Assembly (NCBI GenBank): GCA_003693705.1
Contig: RBZT01000578.1
Coordinates: 62,001-126,000 of the forward strand
Length of the DNA stretch: 64,000 nt
Direction of reading: 5' to 3'
Source of the DNA: Polymyxa betae
Lineage: Eukaryota; Endomyxa; Phytomyxea; Plasmodiophorida; Plasmodiophoridae
Part shown: positions 1-10,036 of the stretch, one piece after another
How positions within the stretch are numbered: position 1 is the stretch's first letter
Layout of the letters: each line of letters opens with the position of its first letter
The notes under the pieces: model-generated
What the model saw: only the letters and a program-made list of their open reading frames with translations
Database searches by the model: none
Told to the model about the DNA's origin: nothing
Position numbers and translations under genes: made by a program

Positions 1-2
1 CA

Positions 3-2388
3 GAATCACAATCTCGGTTAATGCGAGAGCTGATTGAAGTTCTTGAATCTGGCCAAGAGGAGAGCTCTAAGCTTGAAGCTTTGGAAATTCGGATGCAAAT
101 GCTGCCATTGACTGACCAAGACTTGGTCGATATCCTGAGACGCCAGCTCGATTTGAAAATTGACTGTTCTGAATCGCTTCATCAACTAATCGATCGCCAT
201 GCTTTGCCTGATTTCATCGTCGACGACGTTTTGTCCGATATATTCGCAAAAACTGTCGCCTCAAATAGTGAAGACGTCTGGTCGAGAACTCTTTCGCTGC
301 TGGTTAAACTATCTGAATCTTGTCACTCTAAAGCTGTTCTGCAACATCTAGTTTCGTTGTCTCTCATTTATCGCCGAATATTCACACTGGATAAGCCGTT
401 CTTCAAGCGTGCATGCTGCGCGCTGCTACGCCTGATTCCGAACGATTGCTTTGCATGGGCCGCGTTGGGCTGTATTTCTGTTCGTCCTCTGCATGATGCT
501 CCTGAGAATCTCGAACAAGTCCGTGCTGCAATACGAATTGGTGAACTCGCCACAGCTAAAGTGCCCTTTCCTAAGAACGAGCCATTGCCTCTGGCTATTG
601 TGATCGCCGAATCTTTTGATATTACGATCAGTTTACAATTGGAACTGCGCCCGCTTGATCTCGTGTCAATGAAAGTTCGTTTAAGATCGGCCTTAGATTT
701 AATAGAAGGCATTTTTCAAAGATGCCCACAATTATCTACTTGGAAAGACAGCATGAAAACCAGTTTGCGTATTAATGCATGTCTATTTCAATCTGTTCCT
801 GAATCAGCAAGCTATTTGGAGTCGCGTCACAATCTCCATCCTCGAGCAAGGCGCGCTCTTATTAGCAGGCTAATCGAATGCAGTCGATTCTCAGCTGCTG
901 TCAAATTTATCGAACAATTTTGGCCTGAAGACCCACCCACATGGGCATTATCTGCATTATCTTGGTGTCGGTTCAAGATTGCCGGTTGTCAACAGACAGA
1001 TGCATTCTTAAATATCGCCGTATCTGTTATCAATCGCTCTCCACGCTGCGCTCTGTACCATACCAGAGTTGGTCTGATGTATTTTGCTATTGAAGATAAT
1101 GTCGACATAAATAAGCGTCTCGCTCTGGATTGTTTCATGACCTCAGCTCGAATAGATCCTCTATCCAGCCATCCTTGGACTGTAAGGCCCATTTCAAAAC
1201 ATTTAAAAAGTTTACGCTCCCTTGTTTTCACCATTCTTTCTTCAATAACAGTGATGCTTGTTTATGTTTATTTGTTTTCAGTGTCTCGGACGTTATTACC
1301 TGGAGTACAAGAAAGACGCAAATCGAGCCCTAAAATGCTTTCGTAAAGCCGTCTCTTTGGATCCTACCGATTCAGAGGCTGCCATGGCTTTATGTGAACT
1401 GGTTCTACCTGCTTCTGACGAGATCGTATCCGTATGTAAAGCTGCCATCGACACAAACTCGTTTTTTTGCGAATGGCCTTGGCGCTATCTTCTTGAAGCT
1501 CGACTTCAACGCGAGGAGTGGCTGGATTGTGTCGGAGCAATCCAGAATTTGCTGAAAGCCACCCCAAATGATGTCCGCCTATGGACCCAGCTCGGTTTTG
1601 TCTATTTACGAATGGGCAAGTTCCAGTCTAGTGCTCGTGCGTACTCGCAAGCAGTTAAAGTTGACCACAGTAACATTCGGGCTCATTATTCATTGGCCGA
1701 TGTTTATCTTCGAATGTATCAACCTGCCGATGCAATTACAGAACTGGAGCACACCTTGTCCTTGGAAGTGGGTGGACTTCGCCCTGCCATTGTTGAGTTG
1801 TTGCGGCAAACGTATTACGAAAACGGTAAACAACTGGCACAATCAGGGGAGTTTGACAATTCAAAGCAGCAATTCGACCGAGCTATTGATCTCCCAATTT
1901 CGGAATCAGCTTTTCTGGAGACTTGGAAATTGATTGGGGATATCCAGCTTGCTCGCTCTGATCCGTTATTAGCAGGAAAAGCATACGCTCGTGCTGTATT
2001 CAGATACCCTTCTTTGCCGGATTCGTGGTATGATCTCGGTATTGCTCTGTATAAAGCAGGTTTTATATCTGCAGCTGCTCATTCCTTGAGATCTGCAATC
2101 GTTCTGCGTCCAGAGTACTCTGACGCATGGATTGCTTTAGCCTTCACAATTCCGCTCACAAAATCCAAGTTACGCTCCTATTGTCTCTCTCGTGCAGTGA
2201 AGTCATCTGGTCATCGAAGCGCTCCCGCATGGACTGCTTTTGCGCTTTTGGCGTTACAGTATGGCGATATCAATGCAGCTCAAAAGGCGGTTGTGGAAGC
2301 TCAACGCAACGACCCTGTATTTGATCATCTTCCAACCGCTCAGGGGCTGGTTTTTAGAGCATCGGTTGCCTTAACGAATGGAAGCTGA
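3..2388 (+). CDS. Ski3/TTC37-like TPR protein of the SKI complex, 5' end missing
   Basis: The frame is open to the left edge, so the N-terminal half lies outside the window; the first in-frame ATG (base 21) is unlikely to be the true start. Two exons are visible, 3-1181 and 1282-2388, with a GT-AG intron between them. The product is a helical tetratricopeptide-repeat array with clear TPR units such as LGRYYLEYKKDANRALKCF at the start of exon 2, then WTQLGFVYLRMGKFQSSARA. In the family, Ski3/TTC37 is the large TPR scaffold of the cytoplasmic Ski2-Ski3-Ski8 complex that feeds RNA to the exosome. The assignment rests on the overall TPR arrangement and the LG-YY-D/KNRA-like unit typical of Ski3; another large TPR scaffold is possible. 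It converges on the minus-strand CBS-C2 gene about 210 bases downstream. Confidence 0.72.
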
Positions 2389-2599
2389 CAAATCCTTTTT
2401 GACAATAAAATTGCCATAAGGTAACTATCACAATTGTACTTTTTTCGCAAATCAATCGCTTTCTGTGTACTTGCTAAAAAGCCACAGCAATGCCGGACTC
2501 GCAGATACTATCAGAAAGGCAGCGAACGTAATTTTAATTACGACAAGCCCAGTTGAGAAATCTCCTGAACTTCGTATCTTCCCAACGGTACTTGAGTCT

Positions 2600-4462
2600 T
2601 TAAGCAGCGAGTACCACGGGAGCGTATTTGAACGCTATTTGGATCTGTCCCAGAATTAACTGGCCTGAATCTCGGCTTTTTAAAGAAAACCAATCTTGGA
2701 CTTCCATGCACTGAACGCCACTTCCAAATCCAGATAAAACCCATTCGAATGAAACTGCAGATTATTAACTCAATTGAAGATTGATTATTTTACGAGTTAC
2801 CTGTCAGATAGCCTAAATCTTCATCGGTACCATAAAATTTTTGTCCCTTAACTACAAACAGCATAGTTTCTTGCGCAATCTGCTCATTAATTTCGACCAT
2901 AAATGTTTGATTAGTCCAAGTGGCATCATTTATGGACTCTGAAGCTGGTGTAACAAACTGAGCCTTTTTGATCCCAGGAATCTGCACAACAACGTATGGC
3001 TTTGAGAGCCACGATGCTGATGATAGGTTTCTGGCGCCAAGGATCGACACCTTATTATGATTTAAAAACACAATGAAAAAGCCGTTGTAGGACAAGCTGT
3101 ACCTGCAAGATTCCAGGGACATTTAAGACATGTGCCTGTCTTTTTGGTGTAAAGTTCAAAATCAGATTCATCACATCGGTTAGCGAAACAAGCCCAACTG
3201 GGTACATTTTGGAATCGACAACCCTTACATTCCAAATCTCAGTATCATCAGAAAGACGATAGAAACGATCAGGCATACCAAAGCCTATGGAGCTTCTCAT
3301 CTGCCAAAGTTTCTATAATATTGCCAACCGTTGAGTTTTTGGTGCAGCTAATTACATTTAATGAGGCAGGACTTCGTTCTGTTCCGACGTTAACAATGGA
3401 TTCGAAGTGGATAGCGATGACAACATTACGGCGTAGATAATCTTCAACTGGAAACGTGAGAAAGTGGGCGTCTTTATCGGTGATGTCTCTTAAGTCAGAC
3501 AAGCTGAAGTTTCCCATGAGGTTGTTCTCATCGCTGACTATAGCGACAGCATAAACATTGTTTTTTTCCATCGTTCTAATAACGTCTACAACTGATATAC
3601 GCCCTGATACAGTAATAATCTAGGACAAACGAATATTTCCTCATGTTGCACATTTACAGCTCTCCTACCTTGCGTTGGTCCCATCCGACGTCGACAGCTG
3701 TCGTGGAAGCAAATTCCACCATTTGAGGAAATCTTAACTGTTTCCGTCTGTGGACTGTAATGAGTTTTGAAAGGTCAACGCAGCATAAGCTTACACGTAG
3801 CGAATCAAATCCGATTGTGAAACCAGAGAAGAAACCTTGAAGCTCTCATCAAAAATCGCACAGCGATGGACACCGGAGGCAAAAATCTCAACAACAACAA
3901 GCGCTGCGGTTCTGCCGAACAGGTGGATAAACGGATTGCGTTTCGATTGTCCTGGAAGCAATCGGCTACCAGTATTATTAAAACGACGACAGCATCCAAC
4001 CTGCTACCGCATCAAGACGATCAGACATATGCTGTTTACCAATTTAGGATTGACAATGAAGTATTGAAAACCACAAACCTCAACTGCTTCGTTCAGATTT
4101 CCATTGCTCTTTCGTATCAAGTAAGAGACGATATCAAGATAGTCGATAAATCCGAAAGCTGTATTTCCTTAGCAATAATAGCGAGATCAGGTCATTGTGC
4201 TACCAGCTCCAGACGAGTTTAATACAGGAGCAGATAAGATACGACGAGCTCCCAAACCAGCGAGGGCTTGACGAATGGAATTGCCACATTCCAAGACGAA
4301 CACGTCTCGGACGCTGATTAGATCCTGGATAGGCACCCGCAGAATCTGATCCAGAAACGGGTGTCTGGCACGATCTCTATCAAAACCAGCTGTTGGCAAG
4401 ACGACACTAACATCCGCCATCGTTTCTATTATTGAAAACTGATGAATTAACGGACGATCCAT
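2600..4462 (-). CDS. Four-CBS-domain protein with C-terminal C2 domain (AMPK-gamma/Sds23-like)
   Basis: A multi-exon minus-strand gene. Successive exons join in frame at GT-AG sites to give four CBS-type segments: an N-terminal VPIQDLISVRDVFVLECG-like start followed by FGFIDYLDIVSYLI; then RNPFIHLFGRTAALVVVEIF with SGVHRCAIFD; then ISVVDVIRTMEKNNVYAVAI; then STVGNIIETLADEKLHRLW with VVDSKMYPVGLVSLTDVMNL. CBS pairs of this kind bind adenine nucleotides in AMPK-gamma and related proteins. The reading continues through an in-phase intron into a C2 domain: GILQVSILGARNL, KPYVVVQIPG, ATWTNQTFMVEI. A final exon supplies the last strands (DWFSLKSRDSGQLILGQIQI) before a TAA at 2600-2602. C2 domains usually bind membranes or phospholipids. 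The start is uncertain; ATGs at 4462 and 4420 both fit. The fusion is an unusual architecture. Confidence 0.82.
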
Positions 4463-4846
4463 CGCTTCTATAACAAAGAGACAATGTGTATGTAGAATCG
4501 TCTTTATCACCAGACATAGAAACATAGATACAGTCATCTCACAGACTGGATCTCAGTAAGGAGAGCGACATACGCCTGTTGCTTAGCAGCGTATTTGTGG
4601 GGCACTGTGTCATATGAGTGGTAGACAGACAGCGTTGAGTGTTAATGTGGGGCAGCTATGAATGTAACCAACTGAGTCAAGAGAGTCATGATGAGAGGGA
4701 GAGCCCTTCATGAGGCTGTGGGTATCCCTGTCTCTCTTTGACGCTCATTCTGGGTCATTCTCGATCCCATCCCGTTCACTGACTGCATGTCATTGGCGTT
4801 GGGATATTGCCGATCGCCTATCTGGAGCCGGCATAGGCCAGACATC
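4463..4846. other. Intergenic spacer between divergent CBS-C2 and KCTD genes
   Basis: About 380 bases separate the start of the minus-strand CBS-C2 gene from the plus-strand BTB gene. I see no convincing exon. It presumably holds both promoters, but no specific element can be named. Confidence 0.4.
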
Positions 4847-5557
4847 ATGACTGTCCATATTGCAGAGAATCAGAATCTAGGCGGAATTGATGAATCCGAT
4901 GGGGAGCCCAGCGGTAACTGGAGTCGGGATCAAATCGTGAATTTGAACGTCGGAGGGGAGTGCTTTTCAACCCGGATTGGGACACTGACCGACACTGGCG
5001 GTAAACTTCCTGTTTTGATTAAAACTGATGGACTGAAAGTGTAATAATCATTTATAGGTACATACTTTTCTAATGCATTTTCCGGAAAGTTTTTGATTGA
5101 GGAGACACATTTTATCGATCGTGATCCACGATTGTTTCGAATAGTTTTACACTATCTAAGGACAAGGTCTGTAATGGTAAGTGATTTTTTGAGAATTTAG
5201 TACCGTTGGTATATCTATGATCTCTGTTTGAATGGTAGAGAATTTATTGGCTGAACAGGTTCCTGAAGGTCCCGAATATCTTTATCTTTATAGATCGTTG
5301 CTTGAAGAAGCCCGGTATTTCGGTATCGACTCAATGGCTGATTTCATCTCCAAAATGATCACCAAATACGAAGAGTGGTATGAACAATACTAAGTCGTTA
5401 ATTTATTTTCACGAAATGCCTGAACAGCTTTCAAAAAGTGAAACCGGATAAGATCGGTTTTGAAGACTTCGGTGATGATTTCTCGCCTGTTCCAATCATA
5501 TCTCGGGAAAGGATAATTCCGACAGATCCGATTCGGTTTGACGATTTTGATTTTTAG
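4847..5557 (+). CDS. KCTD-like BTB/POZ (T1) domain protein
   Basis: Four exons are needed. The first carries IVNLNVGGECFSTRIGTL, the signature opening of the potassium-channel-tetramerisation type BTB fold. The next joins to give GTYFSNAFSGKF and FIDRDPRLFRIVLHYLRT, and the third gives PEGPEYLYLYRSLLEEARYF, completing the domain. A fourth exon adds a short acidic tail (DKIGFEDFGDDFSP) to a TAG at 5555-5557. All joins use GT-AG sites and keep frame; introns are about 50 to 80 bases. In the family such single-BTB KCTD proteins act as oligomeric adaptors, often for Cullin-3 ubiquitin ligases; no transmembrane channel segment is present here, so it is not a potassium channel. An upstream ATG at 4787 is an alternative start. 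The gene converges on CFAP299. Confidence 0.8.
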
Positions 5558-5726
5558 TCTGTGCATCGCAATATGCCAATATATATATATTTCGCAGCTT
5601 AGCTTTTTCTTCTGGTTAGGTGGTCGTAAATCACAACCTGAATGTATTCCGTTGTCTGAATCTCTGTTCTTGATGAGTTATCTCCTGTATAGCCCTGAAA
5701 GCATAGCTCAGCTGACAGTTTGATAA

Positions 5727-6520
5727 TCAGTTCTGCATTATTACTTTTGGATCCACGTTTATCACCTTTCTGTCTCGGTTATTCTTGAACATCAGTCCGT
5801 CAATCTGATCGGCAATGATCTAGCAAATGTTCAACAGTAATCTAAACTTAGTCTGCAATCCAAAACCTGAAAGTTGGAGTTCGATGTAGAGACAGCGCTC
5901 TGTGTATCCCAGTTGTAGAAGCTAAGATCATTGGAATTCGGAAGCAGTCGCTTTCTGCCATCAAAATACGGCGTGAAATCTTCTCTTTTCAGTCGATCGG
6001 CATAGTCAATGAACCCGCTGATCTCTTGTCCTCGGTTATTCAGGTCTCGAATGAAGATGATCGACTGGTTTTGCAATTAGCTTTAGTACATGGCAATTGG
6101 TTGAGATTACAGTTAGCTTCCCGTTGCGAATATTCTCTTCACGTTCGGCAAGAGCTTTCAGGAATGGGGAATGTTCAAGATTTTTTCCAGCACCGCAGAG
6201 TGACTGATTTCCGACCTTCTGTATGGGGCGTGACTTCTCTTCCATCTGTTCCACTCGGGCTTGAAATTCGGTCCGTTTCAATGTGTCCCCATGACCTCTA
6301 TATCCCAACTCCACGAGACATCTAGCAAGGTTGATATCCTGGACATATATTAGGCTTTACTGAAATGTATCTAGTCTGAGGCTGATACCTGAAGATAGAA
6401 GATGTCTCTTTCTTTGATTTGGTTATCAAGATAGTCTTCATAGCAACTGAATTCGGTCATAGGGTTACCGCTATACTTTGGGTCATGGCCGAGGAAGAAG
6501 GAACTCGTTGAGGATGCCAT
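5727..6520 (-). CDS. CFAP299: CFAP299, cilia- and flagella-associated protein
   Basis: Minus-strand exons splice in frame from an ATG at 6518-6520. The start reads [20 protein letters not shown] and continues with [12 protein letters not shown]. Next come [28 protein letters not shown], then [39 protein letters not shown] and DLSFYNWDT. The last exon gives [17 protein letters not shown] before a TGA at 5727-5729. This order and these blocks match the small, strongly conserved CFAP299 (C4orf22) family found in ciliated eukaryotes, and the length is close to the usual size of about 230 residues. Its molecular role is poorly defined in the family; it is associated with axoneme-bearing cells. Its presence is good evidence that the organism has a flagellated stage. 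Confidence 0.88.
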
Positions 6521-6575
6521 CAATAATCAATATGGACTAAGTCTGTGTCAGGGTACGGTTAAAGAGCAACCGTTC

Positions 6576-6740
6576 CACTAATGGGTAGATCATTTGTTTT
6601 ATCAAAGATGGCGATCTTGATTTGGAAGCTATTCACTAATGGGTAGGTCACCTGTTTGATGACGATCTCGATTTGGAGCTATTCACTAAAACGTAGATCA
6701 TCTGTTTTGTGAAAGATTGCGATCTCGATTTGGGAGCTAT
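6576..6740. repeat. Three degenerate tandem repeats of about 57 bases
   Basis: Three head-to-tail copies (6576-6633, 6634-6683, 6684-6740) each begin with a CACTAATGGGTAG-like start and end with GATCTCGATTTGGAGCTAT-like sequence. The middle copy is shorter by about 8 bases. The array sits just upstream of CFAP299 and downstream of the hypothetical minus-strand gene. Confidence 0.85.
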
Positions 6741-6778
6741 CAAAACATTATGGTGCTGCACGGTTGCATTCATTTGCG

Positions 6779-7489
6779 TCACCTCATCCAAGCGTTTATG
6801 ATGGAACGGAGTAGAGAATAAGCACAGGCGCAGGGCGTCATCCGAATTCCATGGTCGCCGTCTTTCAATAAAGAGCCATCGCGTTCAGCCGTCAGACTCG
6901 AATCGTCATCGTCAAAAATCTCGATCACCACGTAATCAGATGAACGAGACGATCTATTCGATGAGCTCGGCCTGGACAACGCCTCCCAGGGCCAGGGATC
7001 GGGAAATGATCTCCGTCTTCGCAACGACGATTTCTTGACTGGTGATCCAGCTGAATCAGAATACCGCTCTCGATTCCGAACGTCCACTCCATTCATAGAT
7101 TGTCTGGTCGCCTCATCATGCAAATCATCTTCGACCTTGTGAGACTGATCGGCAGGGATATCGATTCTGGCGACGGCTTCAGTATATTCTGATCGTATCG
7201 GGCGAGTGTTCAGCGTTTCTGGGACCGGATTTGCCGAGCTTACATGATCAGAATTGGCGTCGTCGGTCATGATTTCTTGGGTGACTTTGGTCACCCTTTC
7301 AGCGACCAGAACGCCCAGAATCCGTTCCTCGTCCAGCGTATGTTGCTGTTCGTTGGAATTCGAATGGCATTCGTTATCAGGAAATGAGAGAATCGTCTTC
7401 GTATTTAATACCTGATTCGTTAAAGCTGACGATATGCTCAGCCACATTGGCCGTCTTGAATCCACGACCCTGTTAAATATATAGAGCAT
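6779..7489 (-). CDS. Hypothetical acidic/serine-rich protein
   Basis: A single uninterrupted frame of 236 codons. I do not recognise the product. It is mostly low-complexity and predicted disordered, with a basic stretch (SSLRRRRSFPDPWPWEALS), a serine/arginine patch (RPSSSNRSSRSSDY) and an acidic run (IEIFDDDDSS). There is no signal peptide, clear membrane segment or known domain. It is divergent from the Hsp12/LEA-like gene. The length of the open frame and the absence of an equally good overlapping frame support it, but it could be a chance ORF or a gene with missed introns. Confidence 0.4.
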   Translation of the reverse strand: MLYIFNRVVDSRRPMWLSISSALTNQVLNTKTILSFPDNECHSNSNEQQHTLDEERILGVLVAERVTKVTQEIMTDDANSDHVSSANPVPETLNTRPIRSEYTEAVARIDIPADQSHKVEDDLHDEATRQSMNGVDVRNRERYSDSAGSPVKKSSLRRRRSFPDPWPWEALSRPSSSNRSSRSSDYVVIEIFDDDDSSLTAERDGSLLKDGDHGIRMTPCACAYSLLRSIINAWMR

Positions 7490-7849
7490 GGACTGATCCT
7501 GTGATTGTTCCCATCGGGCAGATCTATTCCTCCATTAATCAGAGGCCGACATCGTATTGGGCGATCCGGGCGACGTCCACCCAACCTATGAAGCATCTCC
7601 ATGCCTGATCATTGCTCCATATGTTGCATGTCATGCGGTCACCGCCGTCGCTCTCAAACATGCCGTCGTGCCGAGCGTTCGGTACTGGGGGCCAGTGCGA
7701 CGGACTTCACCGAACCAGTGGCCGACTTAAACATAACGACCGCCGCCGAATATCGAACGGTGGCGGACGCCGACAAATCGATGAATTCTCGGTAGGATGC
7801 GAAACTGGAACCGACCCCGTTTCATCATAATTCTAATCGTTTGAATCCA
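7490..7849. other. Divergent promoter spacer, no gene seen
   Basis: About 360 bases between a minus-strand hypothetical gene and the plus-strand Hsp12/LEA-like gene. Two short overlapping plus-strand frames are present but have no recognisable content. Confidence 0.35.
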
Positions 7850-8476
7850 ATGTCGAGTTCTGGACAACAATCATCGGAGAGCTGGGCTGATAAGGCCAAG
7901 CAGCAGACCGCCGAGGTTCTGCACGCCGGTCGTGAGAAGGTTCAAGGCGAGTCGTTGACCGATCGAGCCAAGGATAAATATCATGAAGGCGCTCAGAAAG
8001 TGGGTGCGGAAGAGCCGTCGTTGATGGAGAAGATGAAGGGCAAGGTTGAGCAAGGATATGAAACGCTGAAGGAGAAGGGACAGCAGGCGAAAGAATCTAT
8101 TAGTGAACAAGGACAGAAGGCGAAAGAGGCGGCTGGTCAAGGCCAGGAGCAGTCTCAACGAGGCGAACAATCGTTCGGGGAGAAGCTGCGAGAAGGGTCT
8201 CAAACAGCCAAGGAGAAGTATCAAGAAGCAGGATCCAGCAGCCGTGGTGAAAGTCGTCCGGAATCATGGAAGGAGGCGGCGAAAGAGCGGACCGGGGAAG
8301 CTCTGGGTCGTGCTGAGCAGACAATGCATCAACCCAACCTCACCGAGAAGGCCAAAGAATCGGTGACCCGCGAGAACGAACCGGAATCATTGATTGAGAA
8401 GGCTGGACGGAAGCTGGGTGAGGCTATTAAAGGCGCTGGCGAATATGTCCAACATAAGACCAGTACGGGCGAATAG
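7850..8476 (+). CDS. Hsp12/LEA-like hydrophilic stress protein
   Basis: A single exon of about 208 residues starting at the ATG at 7850; the open frame extends a few codons further but lacks an earlier ATG. The product is very hydrophilic, rich in K, E, Q, G and A, and built from repeated amphipathic-helix units: SLTDRAKDKYHEGAQKV, SLMEKMKGKVEQGYETLKEK, SFGEKLREGSQTAKEKY and SLIEKAGRKLGEAIKGAGEY. The SL-x2-KA/RAK-x-K pattern and the G-A-x-EYV end resemble fungal Hsp12 proteins, while the helical repeats recall group-3 LEA proteins. Both families are disordered in solution, fold on membranes or on drying, and protect against osmotic, heat or desiccation stress. This protein is longer than typical Hsp12 (about 110 residues), as if the module was multiplied. 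Function is by family resemblance only. Confidence 0.68.
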   Translation: MSSSGQQSSESWADKAKQQTAEVLHAGREKVQGESLTDRAKDKYHEGAQKVGAEEPSLMEKMKGKVEQGYETLKEKGQQAKESISEQGQKAKEAAGQGQEQSQRGEQSFGEKLREGSQTAKEKYQEAGSSSRGESRPESWKEAAKERTGEALGRAEQTMHQPNLTEKAKESVTRENEPESLIEKAGRKLGEAIKGAGEYVQHKTSTGE

Positions 8477-8723
8477 ACGCCTTAACACGTTCGATCGAAC
8501 GACGGCGTCGTCTATCATGGAAATTGCAATCGCTTCTTTTATTAATAAATCTGGAATCGTTGTAGCTGATGCCATTCTCACTCCATGAACTGATCGATTA
8601 AAGATATCAAAATCATCTTTTGGGAGATATTTCTGCACAGCCGATGATCGTCGTCGATTCGCCGGCGACCGATGCCAAATCGCGGTGGCGTCGTCTACGA
8701 GATTTAATCCGGCTGTATGCAAC

Positions 8724-9251
8724 ATGGAAGCAGAGCGTCCTCCCCAACCAGGTGATAGTCTTGCTAAGGACGATTATGGCGATCTGAATCAGGTTAGAGT
8801 AAAGAGGCTGGCGGTCGCCGAATCAGATCGCGGATTCGTTGCTCGAATCGGAATGTCTATCAGAATGGGATGATCAAGCGCTGGGCGAACAGTCGAGGGA
8901 AGACGGCGGCGACCGTCCCGATTCTAACACAGACGAAGCGACATTATCGGCAGCTGTTCGCCATGCTCGATCGTCATACAACGGGATGTGTTCATGCTGA
9001 TGATCTTATTGAGGCAGCACGACATTGTCAGATCGAACTCAGTCGAGATCAGGTTCTGGGTTTAAGGGTTTTAGGGTTCTGTGTCGATTCGGGCGACCTG
9101 GGTATTGTGAAGCGATTCTAAACGAGATGTGTGTTAGGCGCGCGCCATGATCGCCAACTACGACGATAATCACGACGATAGCGTCGATTTCAACGAATTT
9201 CAGAATCTGATGGATCGCGATATTCGATCTTTGAGCAATCGAGGTTTATGA
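8724..9251 (+). CDS. Small EF-hand calcium-binding protein
   Basis: Three exons: 8724-8792, 8864-9052 and 9138-9251, all GT-AG and in frame. The product is about 120 residues. The second exon carries a degenerate EF-hand (LFAMLDRHTTGCVHADDL, lacking several calcium ligands). The third exon completes a canonical loop, DDNHDDSVDFNEF, with D, N, D, S, D and E at positions 1, 3, 5, 7, 9 and 12. The C-terminus is DRDIRSLSNRGL followed by TGA. It is likely a soluble calcium sensor, but no specific partner can be inferred. The second intron (9053-9137) contains telomere-like GGGTTTAAGGGTTTTAGGG sequence. Confidence 0.72.
9058..9078. repeat. Telomere-like motif inside an EF-hand gene intron
   Basis: Two to three degenerate TTTAGGG-type units directly after the 5' splice site of the second EF-hand intron. 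Confidence 0.8.
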
Positions 9252-9430
9252 GAGACGCGTCTCGTCCTGAGCTCGATCTCTGATTAAGACGTTCATAGAG
9301 CTATCGGGCGGGTATCCACTCATGTTCTTCATGATCGCCTGGCAGCGCAGGTCGTACCCGACCCACCCCGCCCGTGATCCATGGGTCGCCCAAATCACGT
9401 GTCTGAGCACCCGCGTCGTACAGGACCCTG

Positions 9431-9915
9431 ATGTCGCGTCTGATCGAGACGATGGCGCTCACGCAATCCGACCTGCGGATCCTGAAACAGACCCGGCGTC
9501 TGGCCGCCGAGATTCGCGATCGCGAAGCCGCCGAACAAATCGACCGGTACTGGAAGGATCAAGGTCGGTTTATGCGCCCCGGGGCCGTACTGGCTCGTCG
9601 TCGTCATTCACCCGCCCCTATCCCGACTCTGCATTTCAGTGAAGAACGCGAGATCGAATCGCCAGGAGGGCGATGATGCCCAGCGACAGATGGACGGCGC
9701 CGAGCAGCACGCGTTCCGACGTCTGCACGAGCGCCTTTACAAGAATCGCACATTTCGCCGATTTCGGGATCCGAATCGGATCACGCTGGTCGAGGTCGGG
9801 CCAGCACCACATGCAGATGGCGTTGCCGCCCTCAGATATGTTTCAGGCTCATGCGAAGCTCCGCATCTCGAATCGTCTCCTGGACCTGTATGGGTACGAA
9901 CAGCAATCACAATGA
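9431..9915 (+). CDS. Small charged helical protein, unknown function
   Basis: Likely start at 9431 or 9452. The first exon encodes a strongly helical segment (ILKQTRRLAAEIRDREAAEQ, then IDRYWKDQ). A GT-AG intron from about 9565 to 9640, ending in CTGCATTTCAG, restores frame into VKNARSNRQEGDDAQRQMDG and HAFRRLHERLYKNRTFRRF. A second, very short intron (22 or 28 bases) could lead to SDMFQAHAKLRISNRLLDLY and the TGA at 9913-9915. I do not recognise the family. The charge pattern suggests a coiled-coil or microtubule-associated protein, but that is inference. The exon chain is a hand-made model. Confidence 0.42.
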
Positions 9916-9932
9916 GTTTATTGGGGACGGAC

Positions 9933-9947
9933 TAGGGTTTAGGGTTT
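9933..9947. repeat. Telomere-like motif upstream of NOM1
   Basis: Two TTTAGGG-type units about 90 bases upstream of the NOM1 start codon, in the same orientation as the gene. Confidence 0.75.
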
Positions 9948-10036
9948 GTGGAAAGTCGAAATACAATTTGAAAATATTTGCGCACTCCGTGACGGGAATT
10001 GCAATTCCCGAATCCAGAGGCGGTCTGTTTGATAAT

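Noticed and set aside
4787-5044. Voltage-gated potassium channel
   Set aside because: Only the T1/BTB tetramerisation domain is present; no transmembrane segments or pore motif follow before the stop at 5557.
9246-9440. Minus-strand C-terminus-like frame (AIMKNMSGYPPDSSMNVLIR)
   Set aside because: It reads plausibly and ends at a stop, but an upstream exon in phase could not be found and it would overlap the last codons of the EF-hand gene on the other strand.
9395-9800. Minus-strand membrane segment (VLLGAVHLSLGIIALLAI)
   Set aside because: It is the exact in-phase complement of hydrophilic codons in the plus-strand exon, a common artefact; plus-strand exons splice in frame.
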